49,074 nucleotides of DNA, taken from assembly GCA_022825705.1 (NCBI GenBank), contig JAJDWH010000046.1, positions 1 through 49,074 of the forward strand, read 5' to 3'. Below, piece after piece: positions 1-8,816 of the stretch. Positions within the stretch are counted from its first letter, which is position 1; every line of letters begins with the position of its first letter. This stretch comes from Alphaproteobacteria bacterium. Lineage in GTDB: Bacteria; Pseudomonadota; Alphaproteobacteria; TMED109. Made by a program: the position numbers and the translations under genes. A model generated the notes under the pieces. That model was not told the DNA's origin and did not search any database. It saw only the letters and a list, made by a program, of their open reading frames with translations.

Positions 1-111
1 GCTGCCGGTGCCCCCCGCACCAGCCCGCTTGCCCCCAACCGTGCACCCGCACGATGGGGGTTTGGGGGCTTGTCTCGGCCGCGCGGGGGGCCGGGCGCCC
101 GCCAACACTCC

Positions 112-534
112 CTACGACGGCCGCGCCGGCCCCCTGCAAGAATCCACGTCGAAGCATTTTGTCGGTCTCCATCGGCAAGTTTGGTGCGAATTGGCTAGGG
201 CGGCGGAGTTCGAGTGGCCGTGTCTCATGCGCAGGCTTCCGTCCTTGCGCCACGATGGCCTTGGATGAGCCGCCAGGTCGGCCTTCTGGCGGGGCGGCCT
301 GGCGCCAAGCGGATCGTACGCCTCGGTGCCGAAGTCGGGCGGGATGTCCACATGCGTGTCGATCGCCAGCACGCGGGCGTGGATCGCCTCGGCCGTGGCG
401 GGCAGTTCGCCTTCGGTCTGGGCGGCGGCGGGCAGCGTCAGGCACAGAACCGCAAGCGCCGCGCGCCCGGCGGCCGGCAGGCGCGGTGACGCCGGCGTGC
501 CGCGGCGCCGCCGATAGGGTGGCCAGGACTTCAC
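112..534 (-). pseudogene. Truncated M19 (renal-type) dipeptidase, 5' part only
   Basis: The first 85-90 residues read as the start of a secreted M19 membrane dipeptidase, a zinc enzyme that cleaves dipeptides. A basic N-terminus and hydrophobic stretch ending near AAAQ form a signal peptide. The family block IHARVLAIDTHVDIPPDF follows, with the H-x-D pair that starts the zinc site. After PRQKADLA the similarity stops; the frame runs into unrelated sequence and ends about 50 codons later. Family members are about 350-400 residues, so roughly three quarters, including the remaining metal ligands, is missing. I chose a GTG start at 534 because GGAG lies about 6 bases upstream; a TTG at 549 is the alternative. 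It is almost certainly non-functional. Confidence 0.6.
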
Positions 535-975
535 GTTCGTCTCCGACAATGCAGCGGTGCGGGCTTCGCTCCGGGGACAAGCCCGGACCGAGTCCTGCCG
601 ATCAGAACGAAGGCCGGGAACGACTGCGGCGCCGACTGCCGCGGGCCCGGGACACGGTAAGGCCGATCGGTCGCCGTCAGGTCACCCGGGTGCGCTGGGC
701 GGGCCGGCGACGGCGTCAATCCCGATTTCCACCGACCGCTCCCGTGAACCTGCTGCGCCCGAACATCCACTGTACTTCTCGCGGTGGCTCAAGGGTTTCG
801 GCGTGCCGCGGGTGCCCGCGCACGCAGGCGGAAGCGGAAGGCATGCGCCTTGTATTCGCGTGTATGCGTAACAATTGGCATGATATTCGCCTGACCATCA
901 GTATATTTGCCGCCGCTTGAAGTGTCGACCGCATCGGTCGGCGTGCACGCGCCGCGGCGGGTCCTGGTCCGCCCG
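535..975. other. Stretch without a recognised gene
   Basis: No frame here resembles a known family. A short AT-richer patch lies at about 868-912 and could hold a promoter, but no convincing -35/-10 pair stands out. Confidence 0.4.
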
Positions 976-1455
976 CTACGGGATGCGCACGCTGGCCGTT
1001 GCAGTCTGTTTGCCGAAATCCGCCACCAAGTACGCCGCCTCGGTATGGGCGTGGGTCATGCTGTAGCGGAGGATGTAGTCCTCGGCGCCCCGGTAGCCCA
1101 TCTGCTTGCAGGCCACCCTGGCCTCGTCCAGGCGGAAGGCGTCGTCGCAGACGGGTCCCCACCGGCCCGTGCCGCCGGCCGGCGTGTGGAAGATCTCCAG
1201 GCGCCCCGTCGAGGGCACGTCCGCCTCGAGCGGGACGATGCGGAGTTCACCTTCGGACTGCGCCTGGGCGGGAGAGGGCGCGAGGGCGAGGACGCCGGGC
1301 AGCAGGCACGCCAGCAGCAGGACGCAGCCGGAAACCGTCGCGACGGACACCCGGCGCAGGCCGGACCGGGGCGCGCGGCCGGCGGGAACGACTCCGTTGC
1401 CGTGAACGGCCGCGGAGCCGGGAAGACGCAGGGCGCTTCGAATCGCCAGGAGCAT
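976..1455 (-). CDS. Small secreted protein with a partial SRCR-like domain
   Basis: Predicted 159 residues. Residues 37-65 form a hydrophobic segment ending in AQAQ, as expected for a Sec signal peptide, although the N-terminus before it is unusually long and an internal GTG start is possible. Residues 67-145 resemble the scavenger receptor cysteine-rich fold: GRLEIFH, then WGPVCDD, then DEARVACKQMGYRGA, matching the usual core with Cys103 and Cys116. The C-terminal SRCR half, with its DDV-C block and later cysteines, is not visible and the protein stops after SVRIP, so the domain is divergent or truncated. SRCR domains mediate protein or ligand binding and are mainly known from animals. The ATG at 1455 has AAGGGG about 8 bases upstream. 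Confidence 0.55.
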   Translation of the reverse strand: MLLAIRSALRLPGSAAVHGNGVVPAGRAPRSGLRRVSVATVSGCVLLLACLLPGVLALAPSPAQAQSEGELRIVPLEADVPSTGRLEIFHTPAGGTGRWGPVCDDAFRLDEARVACKQMGYRGAEDYILRYSMTHAHTEAAYLVADFGKQTATASVRIP

Positions 1456-2325
1456 CGAGCATCCCCTTCGACACGGGGCCGGACGGACCCGGCCTGCGAT
1501 GGCGCCACACATGGAGGAATGTCTTTCGCCGCGCGTGCGCGACCGCCTCGACGCGCTTCCCGGCGCCGCCGGCGACGAGCCGCTCCCGGTCCCGAAGCGC
1601 CTCGGGGACAGCCCGTCGCGCCCCTCGGCCCCCGGCTGGCGCCGGCATCCCGCGAGGCTGGCGACGGGCGCGTCGGGCACGGGCACGGGACCGGCCCCGC
1701 GGGGTGCAAGCTTCTCCGCGCCAACCCCGGCAACCCGCCCCGCGGCGCGCCCGCCGACGACGTCCGCATCGCCGGCAAGGCGCCATGGAAGGCCACACGG
1801 GCGTAAGCCGCGTATCCCGGCCGTGTCCACCGTTCCCGTCCTCAAGGCGCGCCGGACCTCGTTCACCAGCGCGCGGTCAGCGTGATACGAATCCCCATGC
1901 CGGATCTGGACTCGTGGGCGGCGGGGCGCCTGGTGTCCGCAGCGGCGGAGGCCGACGGCTTCGAGGCGGCATGACGCCGGACCCCGGGGGCGGGCAGCGT
2001 GTCCGCAGGAACAATCGTCCGTCAGACTGCGGCCCCGAGGCCGTGCCGGTTCGCCGCGCGTCCGTCCCGCGCCGCGGCCGCAATGGCGCGGTCGCCTCGA
2101 ACCTGCACAGGGCGATGCTGCGCAGTGGCGTGCGCCACGACCTCGATGTCGTCCCGCGCACGTCGACCGACGTCGCCCGCGGCTGAACTTGCACGAGCAG
2201 GGGCTGCGTCGCCGCGATCGACCGTCCCGGGGTCGCCCGAGGATGCCTTCCCCCCGGCGTAATCGCGGATGTGGGCCGCCGGGTGCCGGCGCGGTCCGTG
2301 GCGGCACTGGCCGGCGGGACGGGCG
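1456..2325. other. Stretch without a recognised gene
   Basis: About 870 bases of very high GC lie between the SRCR-like gene and the first kinase gene. Long open frames occur on both strands, as expected at this GC, but none reads like a known protein. Confidence 0.4.
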
Positions 2326-4671
2326 CTACGTTTCGTCGCGGCGCGGCATGCGGTAGCCAACGCGGCGCTCGGTGAGAATGTAGGTCGGCTTGCTGGTGTC
2401 GTCGCCGAGCTTGCCGCGCAGCCGCTTGACGTAGGCGCGCACGAGCTTGGGATTGGCATGGCTGCGCCCGCTCCACACCTGGCGCAGCAGCGCATCGTAG
2501 GTCGCGACCCGTCCCTGGCCCAGCGACAGCACGCGCAGCAGATCGTACTCGGTCGCCGTCAGCACCACCGGGCGCCCGTCGAGCGTGACCCGGCGGTGGG
2601 CGTAGTCGATCGCGAGCGCGCCCAGCGTGAACGGGTCGGGTTCGGTGCGGCGGCGGAGTGCCGCCTTGATCCGCGCCGTGAGCTCGGTCGGGGAGAAGGG
2701 CTTGACGACGTAGTCCTCGGCGCCGGCCTCGAGCGCCCGCGCGATGGTCTCGTCGCGCCCGTAGCCGGAGATGAAAATCACCGGCAGGTCCGCAAGGCCC
2801 GGCACCGTCTCCATCAGCTCGATCCCGTCGGTCCCGGGGAGGACCAGGTCGAGGACGACCAGGGCTGGCTTCTCCGCCTCGAGAAGGGCTGGCAGCTCAT
2901 GGTGGTCGCCCGCCACCAGCGCGGCGTAGCCCGCGCCGTGCAGGGCGTCGCGCACGAAGCGCAGCATCTGCGGGTCGTCGTCCACGACCAGGATGCGTGG
3001 CCGCTCTCCGGCCCGGCGCGCCGCCCGCCGGCTCGGCGCGGCGCCTGCGTCGTCGTCCGCCGTGTCGGCCAGCGGGACGGTGAAGGTGACGCGCATGCCC
3101 TGGCCCGGCCCCACGCTCTCGGCCCGGATGCGGCCGCCGTGCGCCTCCACCAGCCCCTTGCAGATGGCAAGCCCCAGCCCGCCCCCGACACCGAGCTCGC
3201 CGTCGCCGCGGCCGGCGTACTTGCGGAACAGGCGCGCCAGGCGCTCCGGCGACATGCCGCGGCCCTCGTCCACCACCGAGACCGCGACATGCATGCCGTC
3301 GCGCTCCGCGACGATCCGAATCGGGGCACTCGCCGGGGAGTGCCGAGCGGCGTTGGCGAGCAGGTTGTTCAGCACCTGCACGATGCGCCCCCGGTCGGCC
3401 ATCACGCGGGGAAGATCCGCCGGCAGGTCGACGTGCACCGTTTGCCGGCCGTCGCCGGAGAGGAACGCGGTGCGCGCCTGCTCGACCAGCTCCCCCACCT
3501 CGGTGGGCTCGACCGCGACCGAGAGCGTGCCGGTGTCGATCCGTCCCGCGTCGAGCAAGTCGCCGATCAGTGCGCTCATGCGGTCGGCCTGCTCGTCGAT
3601 GATGCGGAAGAACTGCCGCGTCTCCGCCGGGCCGAAGCTTTGCTGGGTGCCCATCACCGTCGTCGTGGAGCCCTTGATCGCGGCGAGCGGCATGCGCAGC
3701 TCGTGGCTCACCATCCCCAGGAACTCGGCGCGCATCCGGTCGAGCGCCTCGAGCGGGGCCAGGTCCTGCACGGTGACCATCACCGATTCGATCGTGCCGT
3801 CCCCGGCATGGATGGGAGTCGCGTTGACCAGCGCGCTGACGCTGCGCCCGTCGGCGGTCGAGAGCACGACCTCCTCGGCGCGCACCGTCTCGGCGCTCTT
3901 CAGCCGCTCGGACAGCGAGAGGCGGTCGAGTGTGATCTCGCGCCCGTCGGAGAGGCGGCAGGTGACCGCCTCGATCATCTCCTCGACAGCGTGTCCGGGT
4001 ATGCACAGCACTTCGAAGAAGCGTCGGGCCTCGCGGTTGAACACCACCGGCTGCCCGGTGTGCGGATCGAGCACCACGACGCCGATCGGCGAGGTCTCGA
4101 CCAGGCCCTCGAGGTCGGCACGGGCGCGCTGCTCGGCGCGGTAGGTGCGGGCGTTGACGATGGCGGCCGCGCCCTGGGCTGCGAACAGCAGCAGCGCCTC
4201 CTCGTCCTCGGCGGTGAACCGGTTCTCGCCCTGCTTGTCGCCGAGGAAGAAGTTGCCGACATGCGCGCCGAGATGGCGCATCGGGGTGCACATGCAGGCG
4301 CGCGACAGTTCGAACTCCCAACTCATGCCGAGCGACTGCGCGAAGGCCGCAAAGTCCGCGATCCGGAACGGGCCCGGCAGGTCGCGGAGGTGGCGGAACA
4401 TCTGATGCCCGTCGGCCCACTGCTCCGTCAGGCGGCGCTCATCTTCGGTCATGCCCGAGGTGACGAAGTCCTGTGGCTCGCCCGTGTCGCTGATGGTGAC
4501 GATGCATCCGTCCTTCGCACCGGTAAGCGCGCGGGCGCCGTCGATCACTTCGCGCAAGACGGTCTCCAGGTCGAGGCTGCCGCTGATGCGGAGCAGCGCC
4601 TCGCTCAGGGCCGACAGTCGGGTCTCGCCGGGCGTCGGGATTGCGGCAGGCCTGTCGGGCGGTGCGGCCAT
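2326..4671 (-). CDS. Single-chain two-component protein: GAF-PAS histidine kinase fused to an OmpR-type regulator
   Basis: The 781-residue protein carries both halves of a two-component system. Domains in order: GAF about 30-178, PAS about 185-305, HisKA with phospho-accepting His323 in VSHELRMPLAAIKG, HATPase_c about 425-535 (N-box NNLLANAARHS, then VDEGRG and GGGLGLAICKG), receiver 559-672 (acidic VVDDD, acceptor Asp608 in VVLDLVLPG, Lys657 in VVKPFS), and an OmpR/PhoB winged helix 680-777. There is no signal peptide or membrane segment, so it should act in the cytoplasm, sense a small ligand or redox state through GAF/PAS, pass phosphate internally and bind DNA. Hybrid kinases seldom end in their own OmpR output domain. 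The ATG has AAGGGA about 9 bases upstream. A tandem paralogue lies 1 kb upstream in the direction of transcription. Confidence 0.93.
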   Translation of the reverse strand: MAAPPDRPAAIPTPGETRLSALSEALLRISGSLDLETVLREVIDGARALTGAKDGCIVTISDTGEPQDFVTSGMTEDERRLTEQWADGHQMFRHLRDLPGPFRIADFAAFAQSLGMSWEFELSRACMCTPMRHLGAHVGNFFLGDKQGENRFTAEDEEALLLFAAQGAAAIVNARTYRAEQRARADLEGLVETSPIGVVVLDPHTGQPVVFNREARRFFEVLCIPGHAVEEMIEAVTCRLSDGREITLDRLSLSERLKSAETVRAEEVVLSTADGRSVSALVNATPIHAGDGTIESVMVTVQDLAPLEALDRMRAEFLGMVSHELRMPLAAIKGSTTTVMGTQQSFGPAETRQFFRIIDEQADRMSALIGDLLDAGRIDTGTLSVAVEPTEVGELVEQARTAFLSGDGRQTVHVDLPADLPRVMADRGRIVQVLNNLLANAARHSPASAPIRIVAERDGMHVAVSVVDEGRGMSPERLARLFRKYAGRGDGELGVGGGLGLAICKGLVEAHGGRIRAESVGPGQGMRVTFTVPLADTADDDAGAAPSRRAARRAGERPRILVVDDDPQMLRFVRDALHGAGYAALVAGDHHELPALLEAEKPALVVLDLVLPGTDGIELMETVPGLADLPVIFISGYGRDETIARALEAGAEDYVVKPFSPTELTARIKAALRRRTEPDPFTLGALAIDYAHRRVTLDGRPVVLTATEYDLLRVLSLGQGRVATYDALLRQVWSGRSHANPKLVRAYVKRLRGKLGDDTSKPTYILTERRVGYRMPRRDET

Positions 4672-5680
4672 CGGTTGATCCCTTGCTGCGGTGTCGCGCC
4701 AGGCGCCGCGTGCCCGCGAAGTGGGGCAGGAGCGTGGAAGTGTCTCCCGATATTTGCCTAATCTACCCGATTGTTCATCGTAGTTTCACCTTTGGGCTGG
4801 CGCGTCCGTGCGCCGCTGCAAGGTCGCCTGCGGTGGACGTCCGCTTCCCTGCGGCAGGGCACGGGTGCCGGGCGTGGCGGTTTACCTGCCAGGAACCAGC
4901 GCCGCGCCCGCGGTTTCGGGGTCTGCAGAGCACGGCCCGCGGGAATGTCCCGCCGGACGGCGCGGGCGGCGGGACGGTCGCCCGATATTCACACTTCTAT
5001 CTCGGGGATGCGGGGTCAGGTCTTGCGGTGATGTGCATATTCCGCAGGATCCGGTTGCTGTGACGGGGGCTGTCGGGGGGAGATGCGTCAGCGGGCGCTG
5101 TCTGAGCCAGCGGCAGCGATCGGGGCTCCGGCGTCTCGGTTGGCGGAAGACGCCCTGAACGACGGGCACGCACCGGGGGGCCTGTCGGGACCTGAGCCCG
5201 CGCGGAAAGCCGCTTGACGATCGGCAGCGAGTCCGCCGCCCCGAGGCGAGACGGCCCGGGGACCGCCTGACATCCGACGACGTTACCGACCCGCCGTTGA
5301 GCGTGCTCTCCATTGAAAAAGAGCACCACGACTCCACGCTCGCGTTCAGCCGGGCCTTCGCCTTCAACGTCACGGGCTACGACGAACGGGTCGGGAGCGG
5401 TGCCGGCGAAATCACCGTCAGCTCAACGACGAGCAACCGCAACGCGGGCATCATGGACCGCCGTCTATCTCGACAAGGTTGATGGCAACGAGCCGGAGGT
5501 TGTCGGGCCCGCGGCCGGACCGGTCTGGCTGCATCGCTCAGCAACGACGGGCGCTGTGGCGGCGCCCGATGGCGAGAAACGCCGGCCGGTACCCGCGGTG
5601 CCGTTCCGCTGTCACGGAGTTCGGCTGGAACAGGGTCGCGACCCCCTCCCGTCCCGCGAGGGTGGCGGGGGCGTTCGTTG
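4672..5680. other. Intergenic stretch with a possible gene relic
   Basis: About 1 kb between the two kinase genes. Most of it shows nothing. A plus-strand frame around 5297-5482 (AFAFNVTGYDERVGSGAGEI and the serine/threonine-rich run after it) reads like a beta-rich extracellular protein, and a second frame continues with VYLDKVDGNEPEVVGPAAGP. Together they may be a frameshifted relic of a surface protein, but I cannot assign a family. The promoter of the downstream kinase gene should lie near 4672-4770, where the sequence is AT-richer. Confidence 0.3.
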
Positions 5681-8050
5681 TTACGGTTGCTCGACGTCGT
5701 CCGCCCGGGCCATGCGGTAGCCGACGCCGCGCTCGGTGAAGACGTAGGACGGCCGGAGGCCGGCCTCGCCGAGCTTCTTCCGCAGACGCTTGACGAAGGC
5801 ATGCACGAGCTTCGCGTCGGTATAGCTGCGACCTGCCCAGACCTGTCGCAGCAGCGCATCGTGGGTCACGACACGTCCTCCGGCGAGCGCGAGCACGCGC
5901 AGTAGTTCGTACTCGGTCGTCGTCAGGTTCACGACGCGCCCGCCCAGCGTGACCCGCCTGAGCGCGTAGTCGACCGCCAGCTTGCCGAGCACGAATGGGC
6001 CCGGCGGGGCGCGGCGGCGAAGCACCGCCCGGATCCGTGCAGTGAATTCGGTCGGCGAGAAGGGCTTGATGATGAAGTCCTCGGCACCCGCCTCCAGCGC
6101 CCGTGCCACGGTTTCGTCGCGGCCGTAGCCCGACATGAAGATGACTGGAAGGTCCGCCAGCCCGGGCACGGTCTCCATCAGGCCGATCCCGTCGGTTCCC
6201 GGCAGGATCAGGTCGAGGACCACCAGGTCGGGCTTTTCCTTCTTGATGAGACGGGGCAAGGCGTGGTGGTCTTCCGCGACAAGCGGGGCATAGTCGGCCT
6301 CGTGGAGTGCGTTTCGCACGAATTGCAGGGCCTGCGGATCGTTGTCCACCACCAAGATGCGCGGCTTCGCCCCGGTTCCCTGCGGTGGCGCGCAACGGCG
6401 CTGCGCGGTGCCGGCGCGGGCAGCGGGTTTCCCGGCGAGGGGCAAGGTGAACGTGAACCGCGCCCCGCGTCCCGGCCCGGCGCTCTCGGCGCGGATGCGC
6501 CCGCCATGCGCTTCCACCAGCCCCTTGCTGATGGCGAGCCCCAGCCCATCCCGGTCGGCAGGCCCCCCGTTGCCGGCGCCGTCACTGTCGCCGCCGTACT
6601 TGTGGAACAGCCGCGCCAGCCGCTCCGGGGTGATGCCCCGGCCCTCGTCCGTGACGGTGACCGCGATGTCCGTTCCGTCACGCTCCGCGGTGATCCGGAT
6701 CGGGGCGACCGCCGGGGAATGCCGGGCGGCGTTGGCGAGCAGGTTGTTCAGCACCTGGACGATCCGCCCCCGGTCCGCCATCACGCGCGGAAGGTCCGTC
6801 GGCAGGTCGATCAGGACAGCGTGCCGCCCGCCGCCGGACAGGAACGCGGTCCGTGCCTGCTCGATCAGCCCGCCCACCTCCGCGGGCTCGGCCGTGACCG
6901 AGAGCGCGCCGGCGTCGATCCGGTCCGCGTCGAGCAGGTCGGAGATGAGCGAGCTGATGCGGTCGGCCTGCTGGTCGATGATCCGGTGGAACTGCCGCGT
7001 TTCCGCCGGCGCAACGCTCTGTGCGGAACCCAGCAGCGTGGTCGTCAGTCCCTTGATCGCGGCGAGCGGCGTGCGCAGTTCGTGGCTGACCATGCCGAGG
7101 AACTCGGCGCGCATCCGGTCGGCCGTCACGACCTGTGCGAGGTCCTGCGCGGTGACCACCACGGACTCGACGGTGCCGTCTTCGCGATGGACCGGGCTGG
7201 CGTTGACCAGCGCGGTGATGCGGCGTTGGTCACCAGTCGAGACCACGACCTCCGCGCCGCGCAGCTGCTCCGCGTGGCGCAGCGCACCCGCAAGCGACGA
7301 GCGGTCGAGCGCCATCTCGCGGCCGTCGGCGAATCGGCAGGTCATCTCCGCGAGCAGGTGCTCGCCCGCCCGCTCGGGGCTGCCGAGGATCTCCATCATG
7401 CGCGTCGCCTCGCGGTTGAAGGAAACGGGCCGGCCAGTCCGGGTGTCGAACACCACGACGCCGATCGGCGCCGTCTCCACCAGGGCCTCGAGGTCGGCGC
7501 GCGCCCGCTGTTCGGCCCGGTAGGCGCGGGCGTTGACGATCACGGCCGCCGCCTGCGCGGCAAACAGTTGCAGGACCTCCCCGTCCGCGTTGGTGAACCC
7601 GCCGCCGCCGCGCTTGTCGCCGAGCAGCAGGGTGCCCACATGGGCGCCGAGATGATGCATCGGTGCGCCCATGCAGGTGCCCGCCGGCACCACGTCCCCG
7701 ACCACGCCGAACGGACCTGCGGGGCTTGCGAGGCCAGGGGTCCCGGACAACGTCGGCAGATCGCGGAGTGGCTCGAAGAGCCCTGGCTTGCCGGGCCGCT
7801 CCATCAGCCGCCGCCGCTGCTCCTCGCTGAGGCCCGAGGTGGCGAGTCTTTCGTGCGTTCCCTGTCCGTCGACGGTGGTGACGCAGCCGTGGTGTGCGCC
7901 GGTCAGCGCACAGGCCGCCTCGATCACTTCACGGAGGACGGTGTCGAAGTCGAGACTCCCGTTGATGCGCGCCAACGCCTGGCTCAGGGCGGCGAGGGGA
8001 GGGCCGTCGGGTGCCCGCTTAGCGTCGGCCGGATCGCCAGGGGTGGTCAT
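5681..8050 (-). CDS. Single-chain two-component protein, tandem paralogue: GAF-PAS histidine kinase fused to an OmpR-type regulator
   Basis: Predicted 789 residues, same architecture as the gene at 2326-4671 and clearly its duplicate: GAF about 30-178, PAS 185-305, HisKA with His323 in VSHELRTPLAAIKG, HATPase_c 425-540 (NNLLANAARHS, TDEGRG, DGLGLAISKG), receiver 564-677 with acceptor Asp613 and Lys662, and a winged helix 685-784. It differs in the receiver's acidic pocket, which reads VVDND rather than VVDDD, and in a longer insert before the G2 box. The HisKA, N-box and PAS-to-kinase regions are almost identical between copies, while the GAF halves differ more, which suggests different signals. 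I chose the ATG at 8050 because GAGGA lies about 8 bases upstream; the open frame extends further but without a better start. Confidence 0.93.
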   Translation of the reverse strand: MTTPGDPADAKRAPDGPPLAALSQALARINGSLDFDTVLREVIEAACALTGAHHGCVTTVDGQGTHERLATSGLSEEQRRRLMERPGKPGLFEPLRDLPTLSGTPGLASPAGPFGVVGDVVPAGTCMGAPMHHLGAHVGTLLLGDKRGGGGFTNADGEVLQLFAAQAAAVIVNARAYRAEQRARADLEALVETAPIGVVVFDTRTGRPVSFNREATRMMEILGSPERAGEHLLAEMTCRFADGREMALDRSSLAGALRHAEQLRGAEVVVSTGDQRRITALVNASPVHREDGTVESVVVTAQDLAQVVTADRMRAEFLGMVSHELRTPLAAIKGLTTTLLGSAQSVAPAETRQFHRIIDQQADRISSLISDLLDADRIDAGALSVTAEPAEVGGLIEQARTAFLSGGGRHAVLIDLPTDLPRVMADRGRIVQVLNNLLANAARHSPAVAPIRITAERDGTDIAVTVTDEGRGITPERLARLFHKYGGDSDGAGNGGPADRDGLGLAISKGLVEAHGGRIRAESAGPGRGARFTFTLPLAGKPAARAGTAQRRCAPPQGTGAKPRILVVDNDPQALQFVRNALHEADYAPLVAEDHHALPRLIKKEKPDLVVLDLILPGTDGIGLMETVPGLADLPVIFMSGYGRDETVARALEAGAEDFIIKPFSPTEFTARIRAVLRRRAPPGPFVLGKLAVDYALRRVTLGGRVVNLTTTEYELLRVLALAGGRVVTHDALLRQVWAGRSYTDAKLVHAFVKRLRKKLGEAGLRPSYVFTERGVGYRMARADDVEQP

Positions 8051-8816
8051 GCCGTGGTCCTCGGTACTGGGCCGTCGGGCTCGCTGTCGACGCGGAAAAG
8101 CTATCGCAATTCGCGTATCCGATACCGCTTTTGGCACCACTTTCGCATAGTTGTCCGCAGGGTCGCAACCTGACGGCATGTGCACTGCGCCGGCAGGCGT
8201 ATCCCTGATTTACATGTGGCCCCGGGGGGTCGGCGGGTGCCGGTGCGTGCCGGAGTCCCGTGAGGTCCGTACAGGGGTCGCCGGCCCGGTGAGCGGTACG
8301 GAGGACTGGCCGGGTGCGTGCGCCGCCGGCCAGGGAAGGAACACATCGGAATCGCTTGATGGCTGTCACGTCGTGCGGCCATCGACGGGCCGGCAGCGGA
8401 GATCGGTCCACCAGAGTCGTGGTGAGCCCCCGGCCGGTCAGCATGCAGCAGTACGCGCCGGCCGTGGTCGATCCCGTTGGGGGATACCGGTCGGACCGGC
8501 GGTTCCTTAGCACGCCGTGAACCGCTGGCGCCGGTGTCCCTGCGCCTTCGCCGGGCGATGCGGACATGCCGATCCGGGCTCGTGGCGGCGATGGGGCGGT
8601 TTTCCGTCCCGTTCGAAGGTCGGTTACCGGCCTCGGCCAACCGAAGGCTGGCCATGGCTCACCGCGCGGGCGCCTGCACCGGATCCCATCTTTGTTTGGC
8701 GTGGTCCGCAACTTCGCAACTCGCGGCCGCCAGTCGTCATCCGCCGGACCGTCCGCAGTGACCCGTCCGCCTCGAACGGCTCGGCAGCCGGGCAGCCATG
8801 AGTGCAGGAAGACGTC
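8051..8816. other. Stretch without a recognised gene
   Basis: About 765 bases upstream of the second kinase gene. The part near 8095-8160 is AT-richer and probably carries that gene's promoter. No protein family is recognisable in any frame. Confidence 0.4.

Noticed and set aside
2269..4761. Plus-strand open frame of 830 codons opposite the first kinase gene
   Set aside because: It is the antisense shadow of a strongly supported kinase; its translation is His/Arg/Gly-rich and matches no family.
6263..8173. Plus-strand open frame of 636 codons opposite the second kinase gene
   Set aside because: Antisense shadow with low-complexity composition and no recognisable domain.
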